The notes under the pieces: generated by a model
The model's input: only the letters and a program-made list of their open reading frames with translations
Told to the model about the DNA's origin: nothing
The model's database searches: none
Made by a program: the position numbers and the translations under genes
NCBI GenBank assembly: GCA_963824645.1
Contig: CAWGQC010000014.1
Span: 124,001 to 188,000, forward strand
DNA length: 64,000 nucleotides
Source of the DNA: Bog-756 sp963824645
GTDB lineage: Bacteria > Actinomycetota > Acidimicrobiia > Acidimicrobiales > RAAP-2
Direction of reading: 5' to 3'
Shown here: positions 51,026 through 59,952 of the stretch, piece after piece
How the letters are laid out: every line of letters begins with the position of its first letter
Position numbering within the stretch: the stretch's first letter is position 1

Positions 51026-51592
51026 TCAGCCGCCGGCCACCGCACGCAGTTCGGCCATGGAATCACGCATGACTTCGGCGAGGTCCTGATCGTCGTCTCC
51101 GGTCGACCAGCGTTCCGTGGCGACGCGGAACACCGTCATGCCTGCCTCGGCGGCCAGGCTGGCTTGCGGCTCGCTCACCCCTCTGTGCTGCAGGGCCTCC
51201 GCCACCGCTGTGGCGTAGTCGGACAGCTTGGCCAACTCCCGCTCCCTCAGCTCGGGGTTGGCGGCGATTACGGCATGACGTTGGCGGGACAGGTCTCGGC
51301 GGAACTCGCTCATCATGGTGGCGGCGGCGGCCAGCCCACAGGCCACCGCGTCGAGAGGCCCGTCCTCGGCTGGCGCCCCGGCCACGCCGGCCACGATCCG
51401 TTCTTGGAGGAGGGCGGATCCACCGAATAGCACTTCTCGCTTGTCGGCGAAGTGCCGGAAGAAGGTGCGCTCGGTCAGCCCTGCTCGGGCCGCGATTTGC
51501 GCCGCCGTGGTCTGGTCGAATCCCCGTTCGGAGTAGAGGGCGAGGGCCGCTTCCTGCAGCCGTCCGCGACTGTCCGGCTCCCATCGGCCCAT
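51026..51592 (-). CDS. TetR-family transcriptional regulator
   Basis: 188-residue TetR regulator: RGRLQEAALALYSERGFDQTTAAQIAARAGLTERTFFRHFADKREVLF is the HTH, with GLTERTFFRHF as the recognition part. The C-terminal domain is helical (FRRDLSRQRHAVIAANPELRERELAKL), close to the family that governs epimerase-type oxidoreductases. It diverges from such a gene; two near-identical repeats lie between them and are the likely operators. Confidence 0.9.
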   Translation of the reverse strand: MGRWEPDSRGRLQEAALALYSERGFDQTTAAQIAARAGLTERTFFRHFADKREVLFGGSALLQERIVAGVAGAPAEDGPLDAVACGLAAAATMMSEFRRDLSRQRHAVIAANPELRERELAKLSDYATAVAEALQHRGVSEPQASLAAEAGMTVFRVATERWSTGDDDQDLAEVMRDSMAELRAVAGG

Positions 51593-51609
51593 GCTCCCTA
51601 TCCTAGGCG

Positions 51610-51657
51610 TTGACAGTCACTGACATCCCGTATATGGTGATAACAGTTACTGACATC
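51610..51657. promoter_or_regulatory. Promoter with two operator repeats before the epimerase gene
   Basis: TGACAGTCACTGACATC (51611-51627) and TAACAGTTACTGACATC (51641-51657) are direct repeats 30 bases apart. Each contains an inverted core CAGT-N-ACTG. TTGACA at 51610-51615 overlaps the first copy; TATGGT at 51633-51638 is a -10 candidate 17 bases later. A TetR protein on these sites would control both divergent genes. Confidence 0.72.
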
Positions 51658-51681
51658 AACGATCTCCCCGGAGGTAACATC

Positions 51682-52599
51682 ATGAGAATCTTCGTCACCG
51701 GCGCATCGGGCTGGATCGGCTCGGCCGTCGGACCGGAGCTGCTGGGGGCTGGCCACGAGGTGGTCGGGCTGGCCCGGTCCGAGGCATCGGCCCAGCGACT
51801 GGAGGCAGCAGGCGTCATTGTGCAACGGGGCGACGTCGACGACCCCGACGGCTTGGCCAAGGCCGCCGCCGACGCCGACGGCGTGATCCACCTGGCCTTT
51901 CAGCACGAGGTGGCCTGGGGTGGCAACTTCGCCGCCGCCGCCGCCGCCGACAGAAGGGCAGTGGAGGCCATGGGCGCGGCGCTAGCTGATTCTGACCGGC
52001 CCTTCGTGCTGGCGTCAGGCGTTCTGGGGCTGACAGTCGGTCGGGTGGCGACCGAGAACGACGGGCTGGTGCCCAGCGCCGAGGTTCGGGCCAACCCCGC
52101 TGGGCGTCGGTCCGCCACCGCCCTGCTCACCCTGTCTCTGAGGGGCGTGGGTGTCCGTTCGTCGGTGCTGCGGCTGCCCCCGACGGTCCACGGCGACGGC
52201 GACCACGGGTTCGTGTCCACCCTCGTCGCCATCGCCCGGCAACGGGGCGCGGCCGGATACGTGGGCGACGGTGCCAACCGCTGGCCGGCCGTGCATCGCT
52301 CCGATGCCGCTCGCCTGGCCCGTCTGGCCGTCGAGGGTGCCCCGGCCGGATCGGTCTTGCACGCGGTCGCCGATGAGGGCGTTCCCTTCCGGGCCATTGC
52401 CGAGGCCATCGGCGGTCACCTCGGTGTCCCTACGGCATCGGTGTCCCCTGGCGACGCCGTCGAGCACTTTTCCCACCTTGGCCACTTCGTCGCCCTGGAC
52501 AGCCCCGCCACAGCAGACGTAACCCGTGACCTGATGGCGTGGGAGCCGACCGGCCCTAGCCTCCTCGACGATCTCGAGCAGGATCACTATTACCAGTGA
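51682..52599 (+). CDS. NAD(P)-dependent epimerase/dehydratase (extended SDR)
   Basis: 305-residue extended SDR. MRIFVTGASGWIGSAVGPELLGAGH is the Rossmann start. The usual Tyr-x3-Lys catalytic pair is not evident: the middle has FVLASGVLGLTVGRVATENDGLVPSAEVRANPAGRRSA, so it may be a non-catalytic or atypical (NmrA/SDR_a-like) member. The rest (LRLPPTVHGDGDHGFVSTLV) matches the SDR family often called 3-beta-hydroxysteroid dehydrogenase. GGAGGTAACATC precedes ATG 51682. It diverges from the TetR regulator. The substrate is unknown. Confidence 0.86.
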   Translation: MRIFVTGASGWIGSAVGPELLGAGHEVVGLARSEASAQRLEAAGVIVQRGDVDDPDGLAKAAADADGVIHLAFQHEVAWGGNFAAAAAADRRAVEAMGAALADSDRPFVLASGVLGLTVGRVATENDGLVPSAEVRANPAGRRSATALLTLSLRGVGVRSSVLRLPPTVHGDGDHGFVSTLVAIARQRGAAGYVGDGANRWPAVHRSDAARLARLAVEGAPAGSVLHAVADEGVPFRAIAEAIGGHLGVPTASVSPGDAVEHFSHLGHFVALDSPATADVTRDLMAWEPTGPSLLDDLEQDHYYQ

Positions 52600-52632
52600 G
52601 CATCTGGTGGGGGTTCTCTCGGAAGGCCTTCG

Positions 52633-53670
52633 TCATCCGGCCAGGGCCAAGGCAATGCGTTGAAGCCGTTGACTCCGGCCCGCCACGCTCTGCATGACAA
52701 CAATGGCTCGTTGGTACTGCGGCAGGAGGGCAACAAAGGACGAGTACCCTCCCGTCCCACCGTTGTGCCAGGTAATCGCTGGGGTCTGATCCGGGGTCCA
52801 TCGATGATCCAGAACATCCCCGTCCGTCGATGCGGACAATCGGTGTGAACTCCGTCGATCGGATCGAGCGCTTCCATGCCCGGAGCCGAACCGCCAAGGA
52901 GGGACCGGGATAATCGAACCATGTCTTCGATGGTGCTGAAGACGCCTCCTGCCGGTGCGTAGCCGGCCAGGCTCCAAGGCTGCCGGGGCAGACCGAGCGA
53001 AGATCTACCCCACGGCGCACAGTGCCCTTTTACCGAGACGGCCGTCGAACTCATCCCAACGGGGCGAAGAATGCGATCGGTCAACAGGGAGGGATAGTCG
53101 GTCGACTCGTCAATGGCCAGAACCTTGCCGAGGACCGCTCCTCCGAGGTTGGAGTACCTCCGGTGGCCCCGGCCGTGGAGATGTTGGGATGCGGCCGTGG
53201 CGATCACGCTCGCCGGGGAGTGACGGTAGGGGGTTTCTTCCTGCCAGTGCGTTGGGCAACGCCCCGCATGAGACGCCGCCTGGAATTCTCGGAAGGCCTG
53301 ACGTGCGGGTGGCCAGCTCTCCAAGAGTCACAGTGGCTAGTTCGCTCCCATTGGTCGTCGGAACGACTTTGCCGACCGGGGTATCCAAGGACAACCGCTC
53401 CCTGTGCAGTCCATCGGCCAACAGCATGCCGGTGAGGGCCTTGGTGATCGACTCGATCTCGAAGCGGGTGTCCACCGAGGCTCGGATCAGTGCGATTCTC
53501 TTGCGAGGTTCGGGCTGGAGCTCGACGAGGGCCAGGGCCATGCGGCCGCTGATGACTGGGGCCACATGACGGAGGCTGGCCAGAAATGGCGGATCACTTT
53601 GACAAGGAATCGGATCCCACACGACGGGGACACTAGCCACGGGGTCTGCACCTGCCGTAGCCGCTCCCAA
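52633..53670 (-). pseudogene. Beta-lactamase-family serine hydrolase, frameshifted
   Basis: A class C beta-lactamase/serine hydrolase of about 345 residues read in three frames. The first frame has RFEIESITKALTGMLLADGL with the SxxK nucleophile and ELATRTSGLPRIPGG. Near 53230 (in a run of five G) it shifts to RHSPASVIA ... RRYSNLGGAVLGKVLA (YxN), and near 52800 to PAITWHNGGTGGYSSFVALL (HxG), ending at 52633. All three active-site motifs remain, so a recent mutation or sequence error is likely. The first shift fits one extra base, the second one missing or two extra. Such proteins act as esterases, peptidases or lactamases. Confidence 0.72.
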
Positions 53671-53732
53671 CCGGCCGGCTGATTCTGCCTCCTAGGCTGC
53701 CGGTGGCCGAGGCCCGAACCTACAATGCTCCC

Positions 53733-54209
53733 GTGGCCGATGAGAAGCCGCCACGGCTGGCGGCAGACGAACTGGAGACGCTCCGGGCCCTGTTGCAGTA
53801 TCAGCGGAACTCGCTCGTCAAAAAGGTCAGTGGCGTCAGCGAAGAGATGGCCCGAAGGTCGCCGGTAGCGAGCGGGACGAGTCTCCTCTGGCTGGTGAAA
53901 CACATGGCGCGCGCAGAATCCCTGTGGGTTCTTCACCGATTCGCCGGGCACGATGTCATGATCGACGACGACAGAGTCGGCCCCGGTGATACCGTTCAGT
54001 CTTCTATCAGCGCCTACCAGCTAACGTGGCAGCGCACCGATGCTGTCATGGCTACGGCTCCGGGTCTTGCCGAGCCCTGTCGAGGTTTGGGTGACGAGGC
54101 ACCTGTCAACCTGCGCTGGGTGGTTCTCCATCTCCTGGAGGAGACCGCTCGCCATGCCGGACACGCCGATATCCTGCGTGAGTTGCTCGACGGCGCCACT
54201 GGGAGATAG
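53733..54209 (+). CDS. DinB-like DUF664 family protein
   Basis: 158-residue DinB/DUF664 four-helix protein. LAADELETLRALLQYQRNSLVKKVSGVSEEMARR opens, SGTSLLWLVKHMARAESLWVLHRF gives the His of the metal site, and LLEETARHAGHADILRELLDG gives the two His near the end. Members bind a metal and may use mycothiol or bacillithiol; the reaction is unknown. GTG 53733 starts near the conserved PPRLAADE; a GTG at 53703 would add 10 residues. It follows the frameshifted serine hydrolase in the divergent direction. Confidence 0.82.
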   Translation: MADEKPPRLAADELETLRALLQYQRNSLVKKVSGVSEEMARRSPVASGTSLLWLVKHMARAESLWVLHRFAGHDVMIDDDRVGPGDTVQSSISAYQLTWQRTDAVMATAPGLAEPCRGLGDEAPVNLRWVVLHLLEETARHAGHADILRELLDGATGR

Positions 54210-54314
54210 TTGAAACGAGGCGCTCCCGCACGGTTGGACCCTACGCATCGGCAGTAATGAATGGATGTACTAAGCAGAACGCAGCCATCAACGAAGCGAC
54301 GGGAGGATACAACC

Positions 54315-55217
54315 GTGCCGGCAATAAGCGTGCGCAATCTGGCCAAAACCTACGGCGGCACGGTGGCGGTCGGGGATGTGAGCTTTGAGGTGGCGAAGGG
54401 GGAGGTATTTGCCCTCCTCGGTCCGAACGGTGCCGGCAAGACCACGATCATTGAGATACTTGAGGGCTTCCGCAACCGGACTTCCGGGCAGGTGGAGACA
54501 TTGGGGGTGGACCCGGCCGAGCCGCAGACCCAACGGTGGCTTCGATCCCGAATCGGCGTTGTCCTCCAGGAGCTGGCGGTGGAGCCCTATTACTCGGTGC
54601 GTCAGGTGTTGTCACGAAATGCCGGATTCTATCCATCGCCCCGGCCGGTCGACGAGGTCGTCGCACTGGTAGGACTCACCGATAAGGCCGATGCCAGGGT
54701 GAAAACGCTCTCGGGGGGCCAACAACGCCGGCTGGACGTGGGGCTCGGGATCGTGGGTAACCCTGAGCTGCTCTTCCTCGATGAGCCCACCACCGGACTC
54801 GACCCGTCGGGCCGTCGAGACACCTGGGAGCTCATCCAGAAACTGGCCTCCGAGGGGACCACCGTGCTTTTGACCACCCATTACATGGATGAGGTGGATG
54901 CCTTGGCCGACCAGGTGGCCGTGCTATCCAAAGCCAACATCGTGGCTACCGGTACTCCGGACTCACTGGGGGGACGAGACGCCGGTGCCGTGACCATCCG
55001 ATTCACCCTTCCTGATGGTGTGGCTGCCACGGAGCTCCCTGTTCCGGTCGACGCGGTGTCCGAAGGACTGGTCGAGATCCACACCGAGGACGAGTTGCCG
55101 GTGCTCCATGCGCTCAGCGGATGGGCGATCCAGCGGAATCTCCGCTTGCCCGGCCTGTCAGTGGCGCGGATAACCCTGGAGGACATCTATCTTCAGTTGA
55201 CAAGGGAGGAACCGTGA
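54315..55217 (+). CDS. ABC-2 exporter ATP-binding protein
   Basis: 300-residue ATPase. Walker A GPNGAGKTTIIEIL, Q-loop VLQELAVEPYY, signature KTLSGGQQRRLDVG, Walker B ELLFLDEPTTGLDP and the switch His in TTHYMDEVDALA are complete. The C-terminal part ends LSVARITLEDIYLQLTREEP, as in ABC-2 exporters. GGGAGGATACAACC is a good ribosome site before GTG 54315; the ATG at 54261 is upstream of it and less likely. The permease is coupled by a GTGA overlap, and a TetR gene follows. Confidence 0.93.
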   Translation: MPAISVRNLAKTYGGTVAVGDVSFEVAKGEVFALLGPNGAGKTTIIEILEGFRNRTSGQVETLGVDPAEPQTQRWLRSRIGVVLQELAVEPYYSVRQVLSRNAGFYPSPRPVDEVVALVGLTDKADARVKTLSGGQQRRLDVGLGIVGNPELLFLDEPTTGLDPSGRRDTWELIQKLASEGTTVLLTTHYMDEVDALADQVAVLSKANIVATGTPDSLGGRDAGAVTIRFTLPDGVAATELPVPVDAVSEGLVEIHTEDELPVLHALSGWAIQRNLRLPGLSVARITLEDIYLQLTREEP

Positions 55218-56017
55218 CGACCACGCCTACGCTCGGAGCCTTCCAGGGCCTGAGCGACGTCAAGCTGGTGGGCCGTCAGGTCCGCTACGAACAGCTGTCG
55301 TTCTGGCTGAATCCGATCGGCGCAGCCTTCACCATTGGATTCTCGGTTGTCTTTCTCCTCCTCCTCGGCGCCTCAGCGGGGAATTCGCGGATCTCCTTTT
55401 ACGGCAACATCAAACTGATCCAGTACTACGTTCCCGGATTCGTGGCCTACGGGGTGATGGCGGCCTGCTTCAACATCCTGGCCATAACCATCGTCAACCG
55501 ACGTGAGATGGGCCTTCTGAAGAGACTGCGACTCAGCCCCTTGCCCACCTGGGCGTTGCTGACCGCCATCCTTTTCAGCACGATGATCATCGCCGCTGTC
55601 CAGGTCATTGTCCTCCTGGCCGTCGGAAGGATCGGATTCGGCGTCCACCTACCCAGCGATTTGGGCGCCTTCCTCATTGCCGTCGTGGTCGGAATGATCA
55701 GCTTCAGCGCGCTCGGGATGGCCATGAGCACGCTCATACCGAATCAAGATGCAGCCGGACCGATTGTGAGCATCGTCTTCTTCGTGCTGCTGTTTCTCTC
55801 CGGTCTGTGGTTCCCACTCAAACCGGGATCCGGCCTGGCTCAGGCCTCGTCCTACTTTCCTGTCCATAACTTCATCGCCGCAGTCTTTGCCCCGTTTGAC
55901 ATTCAGAAGGGAGCCTCCCCGTGGGCCTGGCATGACCTCCTCGTCGTCGCCCTGTGGGGTGTGGCCGGGGCCATCGTGGCCGTGCGCCGATGGAAATGGG
56001 CGCCCCGTCGGAACTGA
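55214..56017 (+). CDS. ABC-2 exporter permease
   Basis: 267-residue permease with six membrane segments (FWLNPIGAAFTIGFSVVFLLLL, YYVPGFVAYGVMAACFNILAI, WALLTAILFSTMIIAAVQVIVLLAV, AFLIAVVVGMISFSALGMAMS, AGPIVSIVFFVLLFLSGLWFPL). GTG 55214 overlaps the ATPase stop and follows GGGAGGAACC. It forms an exporter with the ATPase. The substrate is not determinable; a TetR regulator downstream is the likely controller. Confidence 0.92.
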   Translation: MTTTPTLGAFQGLSDVKLVGRQVRYEQLSFWLNPIGAAFTIGFSVVFLLLLGASAGNSRISFYGNIKLIQYYVPGFVAYGVMAACFNILAITIVNRREMGLLKRLRLSPLPTWALLTAILFSTMIIAAVQVIVLLAVGRIGFGVHLPSDLGAFLIAVVVGMISFSALGMAMSTLIPNQDAAGPIVSIVFFVLLFLSGLWFPLKPGSGLAQASSYFPVHNFIAAVFAPFDIQKGASPWAWHDLLVVALWGVAGAIVAVRRWKWAPRRN

Positions 56018-56153
56018 CTGTCTGGAGCGCTCAGGTTTCTATGCTCGTCAGAGGAGCGCCGAACACTGGGCTCGGTGCCGGAAAGATGAGATCCAGTCAA
56101 GGTGCCATCCCGTCAGCCAGCTCGGGAAGTAGCCGATCAACTACTCTGACCCG

Positions 56154-56783
56154 ATGAGTGATGCGGGGCTCGGGGCCGTGGGGAAAGTCACGCGGACTGT
56201 GCCCACCGCCGCCCAAGCTCGGATCATCAGCGCCGCCCTGGAATTGTTTGCTAGCAACGGAGTGGGAGGAACGTCATTGCAGATGATCGCCGACACCATC
56301 GGCGTGACCAAGGCTGCGGTTTACCACCAGTACAACACCAAGGACCAGATCGTTCTCGCCGCGGCAGAGGCCGAACTGGCCAGGCTGGAGAGGGTGATTG
56401 ACGCCGCTGAAGCTGAATCATCGGCGACGCGGGCTCGTGAGGCGCTGGTGACAGGAATCATCGACCTCGCTGTGGCTCATCGGCACACCGTGAGTACCAT
56501 CCTGAATGATCCGGTCATCGTTCGCTTCTTTTCCGAGCACGAATCGTTCCGCCACGTGATGGATCGAATGAGTGGCGTGCTCATGGGTGACAAAATTGGC
56601 CACGAAGAGCGCGTCTCGACGGCGATGCTCACCGCCGCTATCAGCGGCACGGTCATGCACCCACTCGTCGCCGGACTCGACGACGACACGCTCCGCTTCC
56701 AGCTACAAAGGCTGGCCCGACGCCTGCTCCCCGGCATGGATACGAAACCACGGGCGTCGTCGCCCTCTCGTCTGCCCCGCTGA
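56154..56783 (+). CDS. TetR-family transcriptional regulator
   Basis: 209-residue TetR protein. The HTH has ARIISAALELFASNGVGGTSLQMIADTIGVTKAAVYHQYNTKDQIV. The ligand domain has AREALVTGIIDLAVAHRHTVSTILNDPVIVRFF. It starts 137 bases after the exporter permease in the same direction, so it is probably a distal regulator of that exporter, or self-standing. No operator was resolved. It converges on the DUF6125-like gene, whose open frame overlaps it on the other strand. Confidence 0.88.
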   Translation: MSDAGLGAVGKVTRTVPTAAQARIISAALELFASNGVGGTSLQMIADTIGVTKAAVYHQYNTKDQIVLAAAEAELARLERVIDAAEAESSATRAREALVTGIIDLAVAHRHTVSTILNDPVIVRFFSEHESFRHVMDRMSGVLMGDKIGHEERVSTAMLTAAISGTVMHPLVAGLDDDTLRFQLQRLARRLLPGMDTKPRASSPSRLPR

Positions 56784-58023
56784 AGAGAAGCTGCTGGGGC
56801 CGACGGCCGAGCACCCACCCTGCCGGCGGGACCGACCTCCGTGTCCGACGTTGTGGACCGGATTCCGGGGCGGCCGCTGCCCCGGCGCCCGCAAACGAAA
56901 GCGTCTTCTGTTGGCTACTCCGCTGGGCGGACGTACTCGGGATCTGATTCGTCTCGCATGGACAGCCCCACTTGCAACAGACATCGTCTTTGTTCACGCG
57001 CGGTGGGATGGCCAAAATCTCCACCTTCATATTTGGGTTATACATCTTCGCCGTCTCGATGATGGCGGCGGGACACGAGGTATGAGACGCCTTTTCGGCG
57101 ATGTCTGGGCGGCCCATCGCTTCCCATTGGTCAACCGAAACGCATTTGTTGAATGTGAAGACTCCGACCTCCTCTTCGGGCATCTCGAATGTCATCTCGA
57201 AGGCCTTCCCGGGGAAAGAGGTGGCGTCCACCTGAATGTCCTTCGTGAAGGCTTCGACCGTGTCGCCGGTAATTCCCATCCAGCGCGATTTGATGTCTTT
57301 GGCCGCCGGCAACAACGTCTCGCTCCAGAGAGCCCACTGGAATGCAAACATCTCGTCGAGGCCGTCCCTCAAAACGATGGCCAGTGCCCACGACTCGATA
57401 GCGGCCAGCAGATATTCATGACTGCCCAGCGCCAGCTTTACCAGGCGCTCCTTGGAATAGCCTGTCCATTTCGGCTCCGGTTTGTAGGGGTTGACGAGGA
57501 CCACCTGGCCCGCCGCAACCTGGGCGGCCACCTCGCTTTCGGTGTCGGTGATGAGGACTTGGGTCTCGTCGTCGTTGAGTTCCATCCATTCGTCGATCAT
57601 TCCCCGCAGCTGCGGAAGAATTATGTCTTGCCAGGCCTCTGATTGGATCTGTCGCATGTCGTCGCGTCCGTAGCGCTCTGCTACCGAGTCCGCCCAACCC
57701 TCGATGCAGACGCGGTAGTACTCGTCACTCAACCCCAGCAGCTTGATGAGCGCATCATTCGAGAAATCCGAGAATCTGAGGTTCTGACTGAACGGCCGCT
57801 GTAATCCGGCAGTTCGGGACTGTCGTCCGGGTCGATATCGGACCGCGTATCGTGGCCCACCTTTTTGTATGTTCCCGGATGATCGACGACGGGAAACTTC
57901 TTGAAGTGCACCAAAATCGACAGGGATATCGAGCCCGACCACCTGCTGGTGTTCCTCGTAATTGGCGCCCACTTTCCGAACATCAGACAACGTTTCCTTC
58001 ACGTTTTCGTCCATCTCTGCCAT
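56653..58023 (-). CDS. DUF6125-like protein (frame possibly disrupted)
   Basis: Protein resembling the DUF6125 group. The conserved middle reads DALIKLLGLSDEYYRVCIEGWADSVAERYG ... MRQIQSEAWQDIILPQLRG, then GDTVEAFTKDIQVDATSFPG and a Cys-rich end VNKDDVCCKWGCPC. The N-terminal part is in frame from ATG 58023 (AGGGGGGACCGCC upstream), but between about 57915 and 57790 a different frame (VHFKKFPVVDHPGTYKKVGHD) is the plausible one. The tail after 56950 is Arg-rich and overlaps the TetR gene by 131 bases; the true stop may be near 56915 in another frame. Probably small indels. The function is unknown; the Cys-rich end may bind metal. Confidence 0.6.
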   Translation of the reverse strand: MAEMDENVKETLSDVRKVGANYEEHQQVVGLDIPVDFGALQEVSRRRSSGNIQKGGPRYAVRYRPGRQSRTAGLQRPFSQNLRFSDFSNDALIKLLGLSDEYYRVCIEGWADSVAERYGRDDMRQIQSEAWQDIILPQLRGMIDEWMELNDDETQVLITDTESEVAAQVAAGQVVLVNPYKPEPKWTGYSKERLVKLALGSHEYLLAAIESWALAIVLRDGLDEMFAFQWALWSETLLPAAKDIKSRWMGITGDTVEAFTKDIQVDATSFPGKAFEMTFEMPEEEVGVFTFNKCVSVDQWEAMGRPDIAEKASHTSCPAAIIETAKMYNPNMKVEILAIPPRVNKDDVCCKWGCPCETNQIPSTSAQRSSQQKTLSFAGAGAAAAPESGPQRRTRRSVPPAGWVLGRRPQQLLFSGADERATTPVVSYPCRGAGVGPAFVAGSGACRRRVRRRVGA

Positions 58024-58287
58024 GGCGGTCCCCCCTTTTGGCGTAGCCATCGGCCGGTCGGCCAAAGTAGCCAAACGGCTATCCTCGGTCAATCCTCACC
58101 ACACCACACCGTGGGCACTGTGGCTCCGGCTGCGGAGATCAGCCCCCCGGGGGAGGCGGAAACTTGGATCCGCCGTCACGCTTTCGCTACCCCTCGCCCA
58201 GCCGACACTGTGAACCGGAAAGCTAGGTCAGCGGGGCGGGCGGCACGAGACGTCGACGGCTTCCAACCGGGCCCGGGGCGCCTCCAT

Positions 58288-59157
58288 TCATGACCTGACC
58301 GCTGTCGACGGGGACAGATCGTGAGGAGCGGTCCTGGACAGCGCAGTGACGCCCCCGCTCATGACGATGAAGGCCAGTCCGGCGACAGCGATCTTCCATG
58401 GACTGTCGGTGAATCGTTCGTCGAAGAGCCAGATACTCAGGATAATGCTGGCCAATGGATCGATGACGACCAGAAGCGGTTGCGATGCACTCAATGGGCC
58501 GACATGGAGGGAAGACTGTTGGAGCAGGGTGCCGGCCGTCGCGGCCAGGATGAGGGCGTACAGCGGCCAGTGCGTGAACAGACCGGCGAACCCCAATTCG
58601 GTCAACGTGTCCACCGCTGATTTGATGAAGGTGGCCATCAAGGCCCAGGTCAGCCCGGCCCCGACGGCGAAACACGCCGCCCGGCGCACAGGTGTACCCC
58701 GCAGGGCCACTAAGGAGAACATAACGATGAGCCCACCGAATATGAGAAGGGCCGACGCCCATTCGGCAGGATCGGGGTTCGGGTGTCCTCCCTGGGGCTC
58801 AGCCACCGCAAGGAACACCGCCAGCGCCACACACACGAGGGTCACCGAAGCCCAGGCGCTGGTCGCCACCTCCTGGTGGATCCACAGCCGGCGGAGAACG
58901 AGGGCGAATACCAGCTCGGTGACCAGGAGCGGCTGGACCACCGACAGTTGGCCGTTATGGAGGGCGAGAGCTTGGAAGCCGAACGCACCTACGGCGGGGA
59001 TCCAACCGAGTAGCCACAGCGGCTGGTGCAGGAGATAGAGGACGAGTTTCCAACCTTTGTCGCCCTGAGGGGCGGCGATGCTGGCCGAGTGTTGCGTCAT
59101 CAGGTTGACCGCGCTGGAGAACGCCGCGGCCAGAGCAAATGCGACAGTGGCGGTCAA
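58288..59157 (-). CDS. DMT-superfamily transporter (EamA-like)
   Basis: 289-residue DMT-type membrane protein with about ten helices. It opens TATVAFALAAAFSSAVNLMTQ, has LVLYLLHQPLWLLGWIPAVGAFG, QPLLVTELVFALVLRRLW and ends LLVVIDPLASIILSIWLFDERF ... IAVAGLAFIVMSGGVTALS, the double-EamA plan. The group includes unknown metabolite exporters and the NIPA-like Mg2+ transporters. TTG 59157 is chosen because GGGAAGTGTC lies before it and the first helix starts immediately; the open frame continues but is not membrane-like. It is the last of a DMT-SfLAP-DMT set on this strand. Confidence 0.84.
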   Translation of the reverse strand: MTATVAFALAAAFSSAVNLMTQHSASIAAPQGDKGWKLVLYLLHQPLWLLGWIPAVGAFGFQALALHNGQLSVVQPLLVTELVFALVLRRLWIHQEVATSAWASVTLVCVALAVFLAVAEPQGGHPNPDPAEWASALLIFGGLIVMFSLVALRGTPVRRAACFAVGAGLTWALMATFIKSAVDTLTELGFAGLFTHWPLYALILAATAGTLLQQSSLHVGPLSASQPLLVVIDPLASIILSIWLFDERFTDSPWKIAVAGLAFIVMSGGVTALSRTAPHDLSPSTAVRS

Positions 59158-59200
59158 GACACTTCCCGGATGTCGGCCCGGCGCCGGAGGAAGGCTGGGC

Positions 59201-59863
59201 TCAGGAACCCACGATGCCGAGGATGCCGTCGATGACGAGGTAGATGCCGACCAGCACTGAGACGATGGCGAAAATGGCCGGGCCGGCAAGGACCACGCGA
59301 TCTCTCAGGGTGGACAGATGAGCTTCGGCTTCTCCGGGTCGTCGTGCGTAATAGAAAAAGATCAGTCCCACCGTTGCCGTCGACAGCACCGTAAAGACGA
59401 GAAAGGCGATGAAGGCGATGAACACCGCCGAATGATGACGGATGAGCACCACGGCCACGGCGGCGGTGAGTGTCCACGGCTGCTCGAGCACCCCGACCAC
59501 GGCCGCTTGCCAAGGATTGAGGTCCTTGAGACGACCGGTGAACCTCTTGGTAACCCCGGAACCGGTGCGGGGTATGTTGCGGCGGCGCCACTGACGGACG
59601 GCCGTTGCCATCAGGCCCAGCCCGAGCAGGATCTCGATGATCTCCACTGCGACTCGGCCGCTTCCATGCTGGCTGGCCCGTGCCCCGCCGAGGGCATAGC
59701 TGACGGTGAACACAACGACCAGCGAAACGGACCACCCGATGAGAAAGGCGGCGGCATTCACTCTGGCCCTGGTGGTGGCGAGCAACAGAATGAAGACGAC
59801 GATCGTGCTGGGCGACAGGCTGGCGAGCAGGCCGAGGAGGAGGACCGGGATGATCAAGCCCAC
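59201..59863 (-). CDS. SfLAP/GAP family membrane protein (Sap-like)
   Basis: 220-residue membrane protein with about six helices. LIIPVLLLGLLASLSPSTIVVFILLLATTRARVNAAAFLIGWSVS is the distinctive N-terminus of the SfLAP/GAP family. LKDLNPWQAAVVGVLEQPWTLTAAVAVVLI is the middle. In mycobacteria, Sap takes part in sulfolipid-1 transport; other members export glycolipid or lipopeptides. The start is GTG 59863. It lies 43 bases upstream of the DMT gene at 59157 and 89 bases downstream of another DMT gene. Confidence 0.85.
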   Translation of the reverse strand: MGLIIPVLLLGLLASLSPSTIVVFILLLATTRARVNAAAFLIGWSVSLVVVFTVSYALGGARASQHGSGRVAVEIIEILLGLGLMATAVRQWRRRNIPRTGSGVTKRFTGRLKDLNPWQAAVVGVLEQPWTLTAAVAVVLIRHHSAVFIAFIAFLVFTVLSTATVGLIFFYYARRPGEAEAHLSTLRDRVVLAGPAIFAIVSVLVGIYLVIDGILGIVGS

Positions 59864-59952
59864 GCTCAGAGTCCTCGCATCTCTCGGGTTCTTCTACGAC
59901 TGGATTCAGTGACGGGCAGGCGCAGATGATGGGCCATTGCCGCTTCGCCATG

